Positions 26,133-33,815 of a DNA stretch of 64,000 bases are shown one piece after another; the first letter of the stretch is position 1; each line of letters starts with the position of its first letter. The notes beneath the pieces were generated by a model. That model was given only the letters and a program-made list of their open reading frames with translations. It made no database searches and was not told the origin of the DNA. Location of the stretch: contig NZ_CP013661.2 of assembly GCF_001465835.2 (NCBI RefSeq), positions 2,100,501-2,164,500 of the forward strand, in the 5' to 3' direction. Source of the DNA: Planococcus kocurii (lineage in GTDB: Bacteria; Bacillota; Bacilli; Bacillales_A; Planococcaceae). The translations under genes were made by a program, and so were the position numbers.

Positions 26133-26389
26133 TTAGATTTTAGTGCTTTTCGCCAGCGAAAAGCGAGGCATCTGGATTTTGGTTTGTGTGTGTGAGGCGA
26201 ATGAAGGATGAGCGGCGAATAGCTGCGGCATACGCACGCTCGGGGAGAAATACGCACGTTCAGTGAAAAAATTAGATTTTAGTGCTTTTCGCCAGCGAAA
26301 AGCGAGGCATCTGGATTTTGGTTTGTGTGCGTGAAGCGAATGAAGGGTGAGCGACAAATAGCTGCGGCATATGCACGCTCGGGGAGAAA
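26112..26389. repeat. 139-bp direct duplication inside the repeat island
   Basis: Bases 26112-26250 and 26251-26389 are near-identical. Each contains one repeat half-unit of each kind, an A/T-rich link, the hairpin CTTTTCGC-CA-GCGAAAAG (26146-26163 and 26285-26302), and AGCTGCGGCATA before the next half-unit. About six substitutions separate the copies, so the duplication is recent. The same AGCTGCGGCATA leader precedes block 1. Confidence 0.88.
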
Positions 26390-26493
26390 TACGCACGCTC
26401 GGGGTGCAGATACGCACGTTCACCGAGATTTCTGCACGCTCAAGCGAGACTTACGCACGTTCGTAGAAAAATACGCACGTTCAAAAAACTCAG
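26370..26493. repeat. 41-bp repeat array, block 2 (degenerate)
   Basis: Six alternating 20/21-base half-units begin at 26370, 26390, 26411, 26431, 26452 and 26472. They carry more substitutions than block 1 (for example TCTGCACGCTC at 26431). The block ends at the terminator of the NERD gene. Confidence 0.85.
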
Positions 26494-26528
26494 CAAAAAA
26501 GCTTCCCACTCTAACGGGAAGCTTTTGC
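26493..26528 (-). terminator. Terminator of the NERD-domain gene
   Basis: AAAAGCTTCCC / GGGAAGCTTTT with a 7- or 8-base loop and T-runs on both sides, at the 3' end of the minus-strand gene. Confidence 0.85.
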
Positions 26529-26529
26529 A

Positions 26530-27480
26530 TTATTCTCGTATGCAATACGAGGAGGCTTTTGATTCTCCGGTTTTCTCTAAATCCAATTGACCAAGCAACC
26601 TGGTGGCAACCGCACGTGATGCGAATCCGCAGAAATTACGAAGCTTTTGATTTGTTATGGTCGGCCCTACAAACGTGAAATATTCTTGAAGAGCCAAAAG
26701 GTGCGCAGATGCGTCTCGTACTCCGCAATAATCGCAAACCCAGCTACGCTTGTTCCGTTGCATCGTAAAAGCTTTGCAAGTTTGACAATAGACGCCAGGT
26801 TGTAAATCTATTGGATCAATAAAATAGTAAGCGCACAAAGGGAGTTTTTTATAAGGGGTTTGATTGGTCAAAATCAATTTCTTGAGTTTGGTCAGTTTTA
26901 TCATTTCGGCTTCGAGGGGGAAAGCCTGTAGAATTTTCAAAAGGTATTCGATCATTTGGTAAGTCTTACAACTAGCAACACCGCGTGGTTTGGAAATAAA
27001 TTCACTGTCTTTAGCGGTGAAAACAACCAAGCCAGATACGGGTAAATTAATTTTATGCAGTTTAAAATATTGTGTCAGAAAACGAATATGCTTATTCAGC
27101 TGGATTTTCGGATTTTCCATAACCGTTTTTTCTCCTGCGGAATTAATACGGAAAAATTCATCCGTCTGTTCATCAAAATGGAGTTGGCCACTAATGTTTT
27201 TAGACTCAATGATGATTACGCAACGCTTAGTCAGCAATAGACCATCCATTTGGACAGACCAGTTGTCGATTTTCAAGTTTACATCCCATAAGATATGAAA
27301 CTCTCCTTCAAAATGGAATTCATTGAATTTCTTCTGCATCCGATTTTCTCCACGCTTTCCCGCCGTAATCCAGTAGAGCTCCCTTTCAAGAAATTGCCGT
27401 TGTGGATGGTGACAGCTAAGCCTTGCTAGAAGTAACGTTAAAGCATCTGCTTGTGTTAATAAACTAATTTTTTTCGTTAT
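26530..27480 (-). CDS. NERD-domain (nuclease-related) protein with C-terminal zinc ribbon
   Basis: About 316 residues. The NERD domain (about 45-160) has FEGEFHILWDVNLKID, the catalytic-type aspartate in QMDGLLLT and the E-x-K in IIIESKNISG. A C-terminal CxxC / CxxC zinc ribbon (VYCQTCKAF ... WVCDYCGVRD) follows. NERD domains resemble Holliday-junction or restriction-type endonucleases and act on DNA in unknown processes. The best ribosome site (AAAGGAGGG) is 6 bases before ATA 27480, not a standard start. The only upstream start, TTG 27537, overlaps the likely promoter. Arrays of a 41-bp repeat flank the gene on both sides. Confidence 0.85.
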   Translation of the reverse strand: MTKKISLLTQADALTLLLARLSCHHPQRQFLERELYWITAGKRGENRMQKKFNEFHFEGEFHILWDVNLKIDNWSVQMDGLLLTKRCVIIIESKNISGQLHFDEQTDEFFRINSAGEKTVMENPKIQLNKHIRFLTQYFKLHKINLPVSGLVVFTAKDSEFISKPRGVASCKTYQMIEYLLKILQAFPLEAEMIKLTKLKKLILTNQTPYKKLPLCAYYFIDPIDLQPGVYCQTCKAFTMQRNKRSWVCDYCGVRDASAHLLALQEYFTFVGPTITNQKLRNFCGFASRAVATRLLGQLDLEKTGESKASSYCIRE

Positions 27481-27510
27481 GTCGTTCCCTCCTTTGTGTG
27501 AATTACTTGA

Positions 27511-27537
27511 ATTATAGCACTCGCAGCTTTCTTGCAA
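27511..27537 (-). promoter_or_regulatory. Probable promoter of the NERD gene
   Basis: On the minus strand TTGCAA (27537-27532), a 15-base spacer and an extended -10 TGCTATAAT (TATAAT at 27516-27511). It lies about 30 bases before the ribosome site. Confidence 0.55.
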
Positions 27538-27566
27538 AAGCTTATTTTTAAAACCCTAATTACCGG

Positions 27567-27584
27567 CTTTTCGCGAGCGAAAAG
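27567..27584. repeat. Island hairpin, third copy
   Basis: CTTTTCGC-GA-GCGAAAAG, the same palindrome as at 26146-26163 and 26285-26302 with a different 2-base loop. It lies just upstream of the second array, so the palindrome accompanies the repeats on both sides of the NERD gene. Confidence 0.7.
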
Positions 27585-27611
27585 CGATAAAACCAACTAG
27601 TTTTTCGGGGA

Positions 27612-27815
27612 TACGCACGGTCGTGGAGAAATACGCACGTTCAACGAAGGCATACGCACGGTCGTGGAGAAATACGCACGTTCAGCGAAGGCATGCGCAC
27701 GGTTGTGGAGAAATACGCACGTTCAGCGAGGGATACGCACGGTCGTGGAGAAATACGCACGTTCAGCGAAGGCATATGCACGGTCGTGGAGAAATACGCA
27801 CACTCACATCCCAAA
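27612..27815. repeat. 41-bp tandem repeat array, block 3 (five units)
   Basis: Ten alternating half-units start at 27612, 27632, 27653, 27673, 27694, 27714, 27734, 27754, 27775 and 27795. The 20-base half is TACGCACGGTCGTGGAGAAA in most units and the 21-base half is TACGCACGTTCAGCGAAGGCA. Same orientation as blocks 1 and 2, but a distinct sub-type (CGGTC instead of CGTTC/CGCTC), so units within a block were homogenised separately. The last half-unit is degraded. Confidence 0.92.
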
Positions 27816-27868
27816 TACCCACCCGCCAAGCGAAACACCTTGACAGTGTCTTCTTTTTAGATTACACT

Positions 27869-27909
27869 CCTACCTTGGCTTACCTATTTCGATAGGCAGA
27901 GCGGGTAGG
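27869..27909 (+). promoter_or_regulatory. Nested hairpin in the pbuG leader
   Basis: CCTACC (27869-27874) pairs with GGTAGG (27904-27909). Inside, CCTAT-TTCG-ATAGG forms a tetraloop hairpin. The two stems are separated by asymmetric internal loops. The structure ends about 23 bases before the ribosome site. It does not match the purine riboswitch. The role is unknown. Confidence 0.45.
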
Positions 27910-27940
27910 GAGAGGGCTAATTTAATAGAAGGTTATGACG

Positions 27941-29239
27941 ATGTTTAATTGGATGGATCGGTTTTTCGGTCTTCAGGAAAATGACACGACAGTTAAGCGT
28001 GAAATGACAGCGGGCTTAATCGGCTTTTTTACGGTGGTCTACATTATTGCCGTCAATGCGCTGATTTTGTCGGAAGCCGGCATGCCGCTTGAAGCAGCGA
28101 TTGTTGCGACGATTGTGGCGTCGGTCTTTGGCTGTTTGCTCATGGGCTTTTGGGGCAATGCACCGATTTTGTTAGTGCCAGGTATGGGCATTAATGCGCT
28201 ATTTTCGTACACGATGGTTCAGTCTATGGGCTTGTCTTGGCAGGAAGCGCTAGCGGTAGTGTTTGTTTCCGGTGTGATTTTTGTGGCGGTGGCTTTTACG
28301 CGTTTTGCGAAAATGCTGAGTGCCGCCGTGCCGCATTCGCTGAAAGAAGCCATCACTGTCGGGCTCGGCTTATTTCTTATGCTGATTGGTCTAGAAAAAG
28401 GCGGCATTGTTGAGCGTGGCACGAGTTCGATTTTGGCACTTGGTTCACTTGCGGATGCGCATGTATTGGCCACTGTTTTGACGGTTATTATTGCGGTAGT
28501 GTTGTTTATTCGCAATGTGCCAGGGAATTTCCTAATTACCATTGTTGTGGGAACAGTCATCGCGGCGTTTTTCGGCCTTATCGACTTTGGCAGCATGAAC
28601 GAGTCGTCGATCAACGCGACAGAAGCTTTTGCAGTATTTGGGGCTTTGTCTTTTGGCAATATCCTGTCTACCACGTTTTGGGTTGCGGTATTTTCTCTGA
28701 CCATGGTGCTAGTGTTTGAAAACATTGGGCTGGTTCATGGGCAAGTGGCGTTTATTGAGCGCCCTGAGAAATTCAGTCGTGCTTTTCAGGCAACGTCTGT
28801 GTCTGCGATGACGTCGGGAATTTTTGGTACGAGTCCAACTGTAGCGACAGTTGAAAGTGCTGCGGGCATGACAGCTGGCGGCCGGACGGGATTAACGTCG
28901 ATTACGGCGGGATTGTTGTTTTTGGTCGCTTCGTTTTTCATTCCGGTCATCAAGCTGATACCAGATAGTGCAATTGCGCCAATCTTAATCATCATTGGTT
29001 TTTTGATGCTGCAAAACATTAAAAGCCTTAATATGACCGATATGACGGAAAGCTTTCCAGCGCTTTTAATTGTGGCGTTGATTCCGTTTACGTACAGCAT
29101 TGCCGATGGAATCGCGATCGGCTTTATTATGTACCCGATTTTAAAAATCGCTGTCGGCAGAGGACGCGAAGTATCTCCGACGCTCTACGTCATCGCTAGT
29201 TTATTCCTGGCGAATTTTGTTTTTCATTATTTAGGATAA
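27941..29239 (+). CDS. pbuG: NCS2-family purine permease (PbuG-like)
   Basis: About 432 residues with 12-14 membrane segments. Features of the AzgA/PbuG branch: TAGLIGFFTVVYIIAVNALIL, GFWGNAPILLVPGMGINALFSY, VFENIGLVHGQ and GTSPTVATVESAAGMTAGGRTGLTS. It imports guanine and hypoxanthine (or adenine) by proton symport. ATG 27941 is favoured over ATG 27935 because AGAAGG is 8 bases upstream. With nupC it brackets the repeat/NERD island, both being nucleobase or nucleoside uptake genes. Confidence 0.9.
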   Translation: MFNWMDRFFGLQENDTTVKREMTAGLIGFFTVVYIIAVNALILSEAGMPLEAAIVATIVASVFGCLLMGFWGNAPILLVPGMGINALFSYTMVQSMGLSWQEALAVVFVSGVIFVAVAFTRFAKMLSAAVPHSLKEAITVGLGLFLMLIGLEKGGIVERGTSSILALGSLADAHVLATVLTVIIAVVLFIRNVPGNFLITIVVGTVIAAFFGLIDFGSMNESSINATEAFAVFGALSFGNILSTTFWVAVFSLTMVLVFENIGLVHGQVAFIERPEKFSRAFQATSVSAMTSGIFGTSPTVATVESAAGMTAGGRTGLTSITAGLLFLVASFFIPVIKLIPDSAIAPILIIIGFLMLQNIKSLNMTDMTESFPALLIVALIPFTYSIADGIAIGFIMYPILKIAVGRGREVSPTLYVIASLFLANFVFHYLG

Positions 29240-29252
29240 ACAATAGATGGTC

Positions 29253-29283
29253 ACGCACTTGCTGAGCAAGTGCGTTTTTTTCT
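29253..29283 (+). terminator. Rho-independent terminator after pbuG
   Basis: ACGCACTTGC / GCAAGTGCGT with a 3-base loop and TTTTTT. Confidence 0.88.
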
Positions 29284-29331
29284 GCAGCAGTGTACAATAA
29301 AGACAAGAAGATCTAAAAGGAGCGGATACAG

Positions 29332-29517
29332 ATGAAATACAACAAATCCAAAATGGAGCAATTGGTCAGTGATCATCCGGAATTGAAAAAACGGTTGAAA
29401 GTGCTGAAGGATGAGATGGAGCTTGAAAAAGGCTTTGCGTTAAAAGCGCTTTATCACTCAGAAGTCACAGACAACGGACCATACCAAAAAGACTACCAAG
29501 ATCTTGATTGGCAATAA
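29332..29517 (+). CDS. Small hypothetical protein
   Basis: A 61-residue charged protein (MKYNKSKMEQLVSDHPELKK ... DYQDLDWQ) with probable helices and no membrane segment or known motif. AAGGAGCGG lies at good spacing before the ATG, and strong terminators enclose it, so it is likely real. I do not recognise it. Confidence 0.7.
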   Translation: MKYNKSKMEQLVSDHPELKKRLKVLKDEMELEKGFALKALYHSEVTDNGPYQKDYQDLDWQ

Positions 29518-29522
29518 AACAC

Positions 29523-29565
29523 AAAAAAAACTCCCTCAATTTCATTATTGAAGGAGTTTTTTGTA
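29523..29565. terminator. Bidirectional terminator
   Basis: AAACTCC-TCAAT / ATTGA-GGAGTTT with flanking A and T runs, between the small protein and the convergent MerR-family gene. Confidence 0.82.
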
Positions 29566-29571
29566 TAGGCG

Positions 29572-30459
29572 TTAAAACTTTTGGTCATCTAACCACTGCT
29601 GCCAAACTTTTACATCGCTACCTAAATACCAGCGATTTTCTTTAGTTTGTTCGCAGTCCACACCTTGCCCACCAAGAACAAAATGCATTTCTGGATTTGC
29701 CTTGGCTAAAGCGTCGATATAGTCATTGGCCAGTGGCAACATCTTAGGAGAAGCGATGGACATACAGAGTAATTTGAAATTTTGTTTAGCGACCATTTCC
29801 TCTAAGCCTTCAAGAGGCGTATCCGGTCCAATGTAAACTACGGAAAAACCGTTCTCGCGTAAGAACAAAGTAAACAGCAGTAAGCCAAGCTGGTGCTGTT
29901 CACCGCTTGGGCTAAGTGCCATGACTTTTGGCAAGTTTGGGGAAATTGGGAAAATGCGGAAAAACTGATTAAAGCGTTGTTGAACGATATGGGTAATCAT
30001 ATGTTCGTGAGCAACACTAATGATGCCGTTCTCCCAAGCCTCTCCAATTCGCACCATCAGTGGCGCAATAATATAAAAAAAGACTGTTTGATGATGAAAT
30101 AAAGAAAAATGCAAATCCAACAAATAGTTAAAGCGTTCCGTATCCATTTCGGCAGCGGCCTGAAAAAGTTGATCAATTTGTTCGCCGTATTCTAATGTCT
30201 CTCTGTTAGGAAGTTCGTTATTCGGAACAATAAACTTCTTGCGTGAAGCATGTAGTTTTTTTACAGCTTCACTTATCTTCATGCCGTTGCCTTGTACTTG
30301 TATTTTTAGCCATTTCAAATCTTCCAGATTTTGATCCGAATACAAGCGATGTCCAGATTCTGTTCGGGCAGGAGTAATCGCACTATAACGCGTTTCCCAA
30401 GAACGAATTGTCACTTTCGGCATATCTAAAATTTTGGCAGCTGCTTTAATGTTATACAT
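29572..30459 (-). CDS. CarH/LitR-like MerR regulator with B12-binding photoreceptor domain
   Basis: 295 residues. Residues 1-70 are a MerR helix-turn-helix (YNIKAAAKILDMPKVTIRSW, TESGHRLYS). Residues 90-170 form a helical B12-capping domain with the W-x9-EH motif (Trp142, Glu152, His153) that marks light-sensing CarH proteins. Residues 175-295 form a B12-binding Rossmann domain with the lower-ligand His189 in GEQHQLG and YIGPDTPLEGL. CarH binds DNA as a tetramer with adenosylcobalamin in the dark and falls apart in light. A palindrome at its own promoter suggests autoregulation. The MFS exporter upstream may be a target. Confidence 0.88.
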   Translation of the reverse strand: MYNIKAAAKILDMPKVTIRSWETRYSAITPARTESGHRLYSDQNLEDLKWLKIQVQGNGMKISEAVKKLHASRKKFIVPNNELPNRETLEYGEQIDQLFQAAAEMDTERFNYLLDLHFSLFHHQTVFFYIIAPLMVRIGEAWENGIISVAHEHMITHIVQQRFNQFFRIFPISPNLPKVMALSPSGEQHQLGLLLFTLFLRENGFSVVYIGPDTPLEGLEEMVAKQNFKLLCMSIASPKMLPLANDYIDALAKANPEMHFVLGGQGVDCEQTKENRWYLGSDVKVWQQWLDDQKF

Positions 30460-30497
30460 AGCATTACCTTCATTCTATTTATAGATTTATCGTGCAT

Positions 30498-30518
30498 GTT
30501 GTACAAATATTATACAAC
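30498..30518. promoter_or_regulatory. Operator-like inverted repeat over the CarH-like gene's promoter
   Basis: GTTGTA-N9-TACAAC, a perfect 6-bp palindrome. Read on the minus strand it includes TATAAT, a likely -10 for the MerR-family gene starting about 40 bases on. Overlap of a dyad with the -10 fits repression by the MerR-family product. Confidence 0.6.
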
Positions 30519-30562
30519 GTATCGTTAGAGCCGTAAAGCAGGACACCGTAAGTGATAAAAAC

Positions 30563-30597
30563 AACAAAAAACGAACTCTCTGGTGAGAATCCGTTTC
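30563..30597 (-). terminator. Terminator of the MFS exporter gene
   Basis: On the minus strand AAACGGATTCTC / GAGAGTTCGTTT pairs throughout with two G-U pairs, followed by a T-run. It separates the exporter from the CarH-like gene. Confidence 0.75.
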
Positions 30598-31795
30598 AGA
30601 TAACTGCCGAATTTTTTGCGGCACGTGAGCGTTGCCAAGCTGTAGTAATCAACAATGTGATCAGTAACATAATCAGTCCTAAAATGAATGGATAGACAAT
30701 ATTAATATCGTAAAGAACACCTGCTAGTAAAGGACCAATTACGTTTCCGATACTCATATAGGCATTGTTCATGCCCATCGCAAAGCCAACTTCACCATCA
30801 GCCATTTTGGAAATCAGTGTATTTAAGACAGGTCGTAAAATAGAAGTAGCAAGGAAAATGATTAGCGAAACAGCAAAGAACATAGCATAGCTTCCAGCAA
30901 AAAGAGACAGCAAAAAGCCAAATGCAGCGACGCCAAGAAATGCAACCAAAATGGACACTTCACCATAACGGCGAACAATCCGATCTACAACAAATAATTG
31001 CACAATTACACTGACGACGCCTGTTGCAGTAATCATAACAGCGATATCTTTCGCCGTGGAATCGAACTGATTGTCTAAATACAAACCAACTACTGATTCG
31101 TAGGCTAGCAAACCAAAGCTCATAACGAGAGTAATGATTAACGGAATAAAATACGGCATCTTGGTGGAGCGGCCAATTTTAGTGAACATAGATTCTTCAT
31201 CGGTTAACTTTGCAGCCAGTGAAGGATTGGCATCTGTAGCGTCGTGCTCTTTCAACCAAATGACAGAAAAAACAGCAGCTCCTAGTGATACGAGTGCTGA
31301 GACGAGAAAAGGTAATTTTAAGGTGTAATCGGCTAAAAATCCACCAATTCCAGGTCCAACCACAATGCCGAGCGACATCGCTGCAGAAACCATGCTCGTT
31401 CCTTTTGCGCGCTGGTCGAAAGTGGTAATGTCTGCGATATAGGCAAAAATCGCTGGAATCAGCATCGCTGCCCCAACGCCACCGATGACACGAGAAAAAT
31501 ACAAAATCCAAATAGAATCAGAAGCATAAAAAACAAACATGGAGATGGTTAATCCAAATAAACCGTAAATAATCATTTTTCGGCGACCGTATTGATCGGC
31601 CCATTTACCAGCAACTGGGGAAAAGATAAATTGGGAAGCGGCAAAAATAGCAATCATCAGGCCTGCTGCCATGCCGCCTTGGTCGATTGAGACCAAGTAC
31701 GAAGGCAGAATCGGAATAACAATTCCAAAACTTGCAACCGCGATAAACATATTAATCATTAAGATGAAAATCTTCTTTTTTTGGTCTGCAGACAT
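30596..31795 (-). CDS. MFS multidrug-type exporter (NorA/Bmr-like)
   Basis: A 399-residue 12-helix transporter of the drug:H+ antiporter type. Motif A is GKWADQYGRRKM, motif C is GIVVGPGIGGFLAD, and RVIGGVGAAMLIPAIFAYIAD precedes it. The substrate is unknown. ATG 31795 is chosen because AGAGGGTG is upstream; an in-frame TTG lies 36 bases earlier. Its leader carries a motif almost identical to half of the operator at the CarH-like gene. Confidence 0.87.
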   Translation of the reverse strand: MSADQKKKIFILMINMFIAVASFGIVIPILPSYLVSIDQGGMAAGLMIAIFAASQFIFSPVAGKWADQYGRRKMIIYGLFGLTISMFVFYASDSIWILYFSRVIGGVGAAMLIPAIFAYIADITTFDQRAKGTSMVSAAMSLGIVVGPGIGGFLADYTLKLPFLVSALVSLGAAVFSVIWLKEHDATDANPSLAAKLTDEESMFTKIGRSTKMPYFIPLIITLVMSFGLLAYESVVGLYLDNQFDSTAKDIAVMITATGVVSVIVQLFVVDRIVRRYGEVSILVAFLGVAAFGFLLSLFAGSYAMFFAVSLIIFLATSILRPVLNTLISKMADGEVGFAMGMNNAYMSIGNVIGPLLAGVLYDINIVYPFILGLIMLLITLLITTAWQRSRAAKNSAVI

Positions 31796-31819
31796 GTTGC
31801 GCACCCTCTTTTCTTCTAT

Positions 31820-31833
31820 ATGTTCGTACAAAT
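31820..31833 (-). promoter_or_regulatory. Possible CarH-type half-operator in the exporter leader
   Basis: ATGTTCGTACAAAT here and ATGTTGTACAAAT at 30496-30508 differ by one inserted base. It lies between the exporter's promoter and its start codon. Confidence 0.4.
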
Positions 31834-31853
31834 TTGTTTTCTATAACTTTTCA

Positions 31854-31882
31854 ATGTTATTTCAGTAGAAACTTGTTGTCAA
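31854..31882 (-). promoter_or_regulatory. Sigma-A promoter of the MFS exporter
   Basis: On the minus strand a perfect TTGACA (31882-31877), a 17-base spacer and TAACAT (31859-31854), about 60 bases before the start codon. Confidence 0.65.
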
Positions 31883-32213
31883 TGGAACAGTCTTGCTATA
31901 TTTTCCATCTGTTAAATCCATAGAAAAGAGTAGTGAAATCGAAATTTACGTTAACTAAGAAAAGACTCCACGTGTTAACAAGACAAGAATTTCGAGTACC
32001 CACAAAAATTCATAAGCTTGAAAAAATTACATTTTTTGATTGCAAGAATAAAGAATTAATTTAATGAAATGTTCTTGTGTTTTGTTGCAGGACTGTGAAG
32101 AATAGCAGGAAAACTCTGTATTTGGAAGCTTAGTATAGAGTCGATGAACCAATGAATAAGATATAATTAATGTATAGGCTAACAAAAACTAAAGCCTCCG
32201 AAAGGTGATAAGG
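31883..32213. other. Intergenic region upstream of the first CoA-transferase
   Basis: About 330 AT-rich bases without coding sequence. A TATAAT occurs at 32162-32167 and may be the -10 of the CoA-transferase gene, but no convincing -35 pairs with it. I see no riboswitch or terminator. Confidence 0.45.
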
Positions 32214-33716
32214 ATGGACAATAAACTTCATCGTATCAAAGCTATCGAATTACAGGACCGAGTGGTATCTGCGGATGAGGCGGCGTCTTGGATCAAAGAC
32301 GGAATGACGCTCGGATTAAGTGGATTTACACGTGCGGGAGATGCTAAAGCAATTCCTTATGCATTGGTTCGCCGCGCTGAAACAGAGCAGTTTAAAGTAA
32401 ATGTTTTTACTGGGGCTTCTTTAGGTTCAGATGTCGATAAATTAATGGCAGAAGCAGGAATTGTGCACAAACGGTTGCCGTTTCAAGCAGATCCGGCTAT
32501 GCGCAGAAAGATAAATAATGGGGATATGCTGTTTGTTGATCACCATTTATCACAAACGGCTGAATGGATCCGGGCTGGAGTCATCGAATCAATCGACTAC
32601 GCGGTTATTGAAGCATTGGAGATTACAGAAGACGGCATGATTATTCCAACGACGTCGGTTGGCAACTCTTCGGTTTTCGTCAAGCACGCCAAAAACGTTA
32701 TTATAGAAATCAACCTTTCGCAGCCTCAACTGTTTAAAGGCGTACACGATATTTATGAACCTGAAAAACAAGGTCAGCGTTCGCCGATTCCTTTGGCACA
32801 TGTTAGTGATCGAATCGGAACAATCGGGATACCCGTGGATCTTGAAAAAGTCCGAGCGATCGTCTTTACTGATCAGCCGGATTCTCCTTCAACTATTCTG
32901 CAACCGGATGACGACACCGAAGTGATGGCTCAACATCTCCTGAATTTCCTGCGCTCGGAAGTCGCATCGGGACGCTTGACTAATCAGCTTGCTCCTTTGC
33001 AGTCGGGAATTGGTTCGGTCGCAAATGCTGTTTTGCACGGTTTAATTGATTCGGAGTTTGAAGACATGGAAGTCTATTCAGAAGTTCTTCAAGATGCTGT
33101 TTTTGACTTGATTGATGCTGGGAAAGTGAAATTTGCTTCCGCTTCGTCGATTACATTGTCTAAAGAAAAAATGGATCAGGTGTTTGGAAACTTTGAAGAG
33201 TATCGTGATAAAATCCTCTTGCGGCCACAAGAAATTACGAATCATCCCGGATTGATTCGCCGACTTGGGTTAATTTCCATTAATACAGCATTGGAATTTG
33301 ATATTTATGGCAATGTCAATTCAACGCATGTCTCAGGCAGTAAAATGATGAATGGCATTGGGGGTTCTGGTGATTTTGCTCGCAATGCACGTCTCTCGAT
33401 ATTTGTTACGAAATCGATTGCCAAAGGCGGCATCATCTCGAGTATTGTGCCATTCGCCACGCACGTTGACCATACTGAGCACGATGTCGACATCGTTGTG
33501 ACTGAACAAGGGTATGCAGATTTACGTGGGCTCGCTCCGCGTGAGCGGGTTCCTCTAATTATTGACAACTGCATGCACCCAATGTACCGCAATCAAATGC
33601 GCGCTTACTATGAGGAAGCACTATTACGTGGTGGACAAACGCCTCATGTACTGGAAAAAGCATTTTCATGGCATGCAAATTTAACAATTAGCGGTACGAT
33701 GCTTCTACCGGAGTAG
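32214..33716 (+). CDS. Succinyl-CoA:acetate CoA-transferase, copy 1
   Basis: 500 residues of the acetyl-CoA hydrolase/transferase family. GMTLGLSGFTRAGDAKAIP, VFTGASLGSDVD and LAPLQSGIGSVANAVLHGL are typical of the succinate CoA-transferase (Cat1/AarC) branch, and YSEVLQDAVFD carries the catalytic glutamate. It moves CoA between succinate and acetate, linking acetate to the citric acid cycle. ATG 32214 follows GAAAGGTGA. A close paralogue lies 1 kb downstream with a LytTR regulator between them. Confidence 0.88.
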   Translation: MDNKLHRIKAIELQDRVVSADEAASWIKDGMTLGLSGFTRAGDAKAIPYALVRRAETEQFKVNVFTGASLGSDVDKLMAEAGIVHKRLPFQADPAMRRKINNGDMLFVDHHLSQTAEWIRAGVIESIDYAVIEALEITEDGMIIPTTSVGNSSVFVKHAKNVIIEINLSQPQLFKGVHDIYEPEKQGQRSPIPLAHVSDRIGTIGIPVDLEKVRAIVFTDQPDSPSTILQPDDDTEVMAQHLLNFLRSEVASGRLTNQLAPLQSGIGSVANAVLHGLIDSEFEDMEVYSEVLQDAVFDLIDAGKVKFASASSITLSKEKMDQVFGNFEEYRDKILLRPQEITNHPGLIRRLGLISINTALEFDIYGNVNSTHVSGSKMMNGIGGSGDFARNARLSIFVTKSIAKGGIISSIVPFATHVDHTEHDVDIVVTEQGYADLRGLAPRERVPLIIDNCMHPMYRNQMRAYYEEALLRGGQTPHVLEKAFSWHANLTISGTMLLPE

Positions 33717-33724
33717 CCGTATAG

Positions 33725-33753
33725 ACCAGTCCCTTTAAAGGGCTGGTTTTTCT
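33725..33753 (+). terminator. Rho-independent terminator
   Basis: ACCAGTCCCTTT / AAAGGGCTGGT-type stem with a T-tract after the first CoA-transferase. Confidence 0.82.
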
Positions 33754-33815
33754 ATTTATAGAAGAAAGCTAGTTCATGTATAATTAGAAGGATGAGTTTA
33801 AACAGGAGGATTCGA

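Noticed and set aside
25846..26493. Several overlapping reading frames rich in YARS, RNTHV and RTF words
   Set aside because: The 41-bp repeat period is not a multiple of three and the unit has few stops, so every frame stays open and yields a similar repetitive peptide. No ribosome sites or codon bias support translation.
25846..27815. CRISPR array
   Set aside because: Half-units follow one another directly with no unique spacers, and there are no cas genes.
27816..27940. Purine riboswitch before pbuG
   Set aside because: The conserved three-way junction words are absent; only an unrelated nested hairpin is visible.
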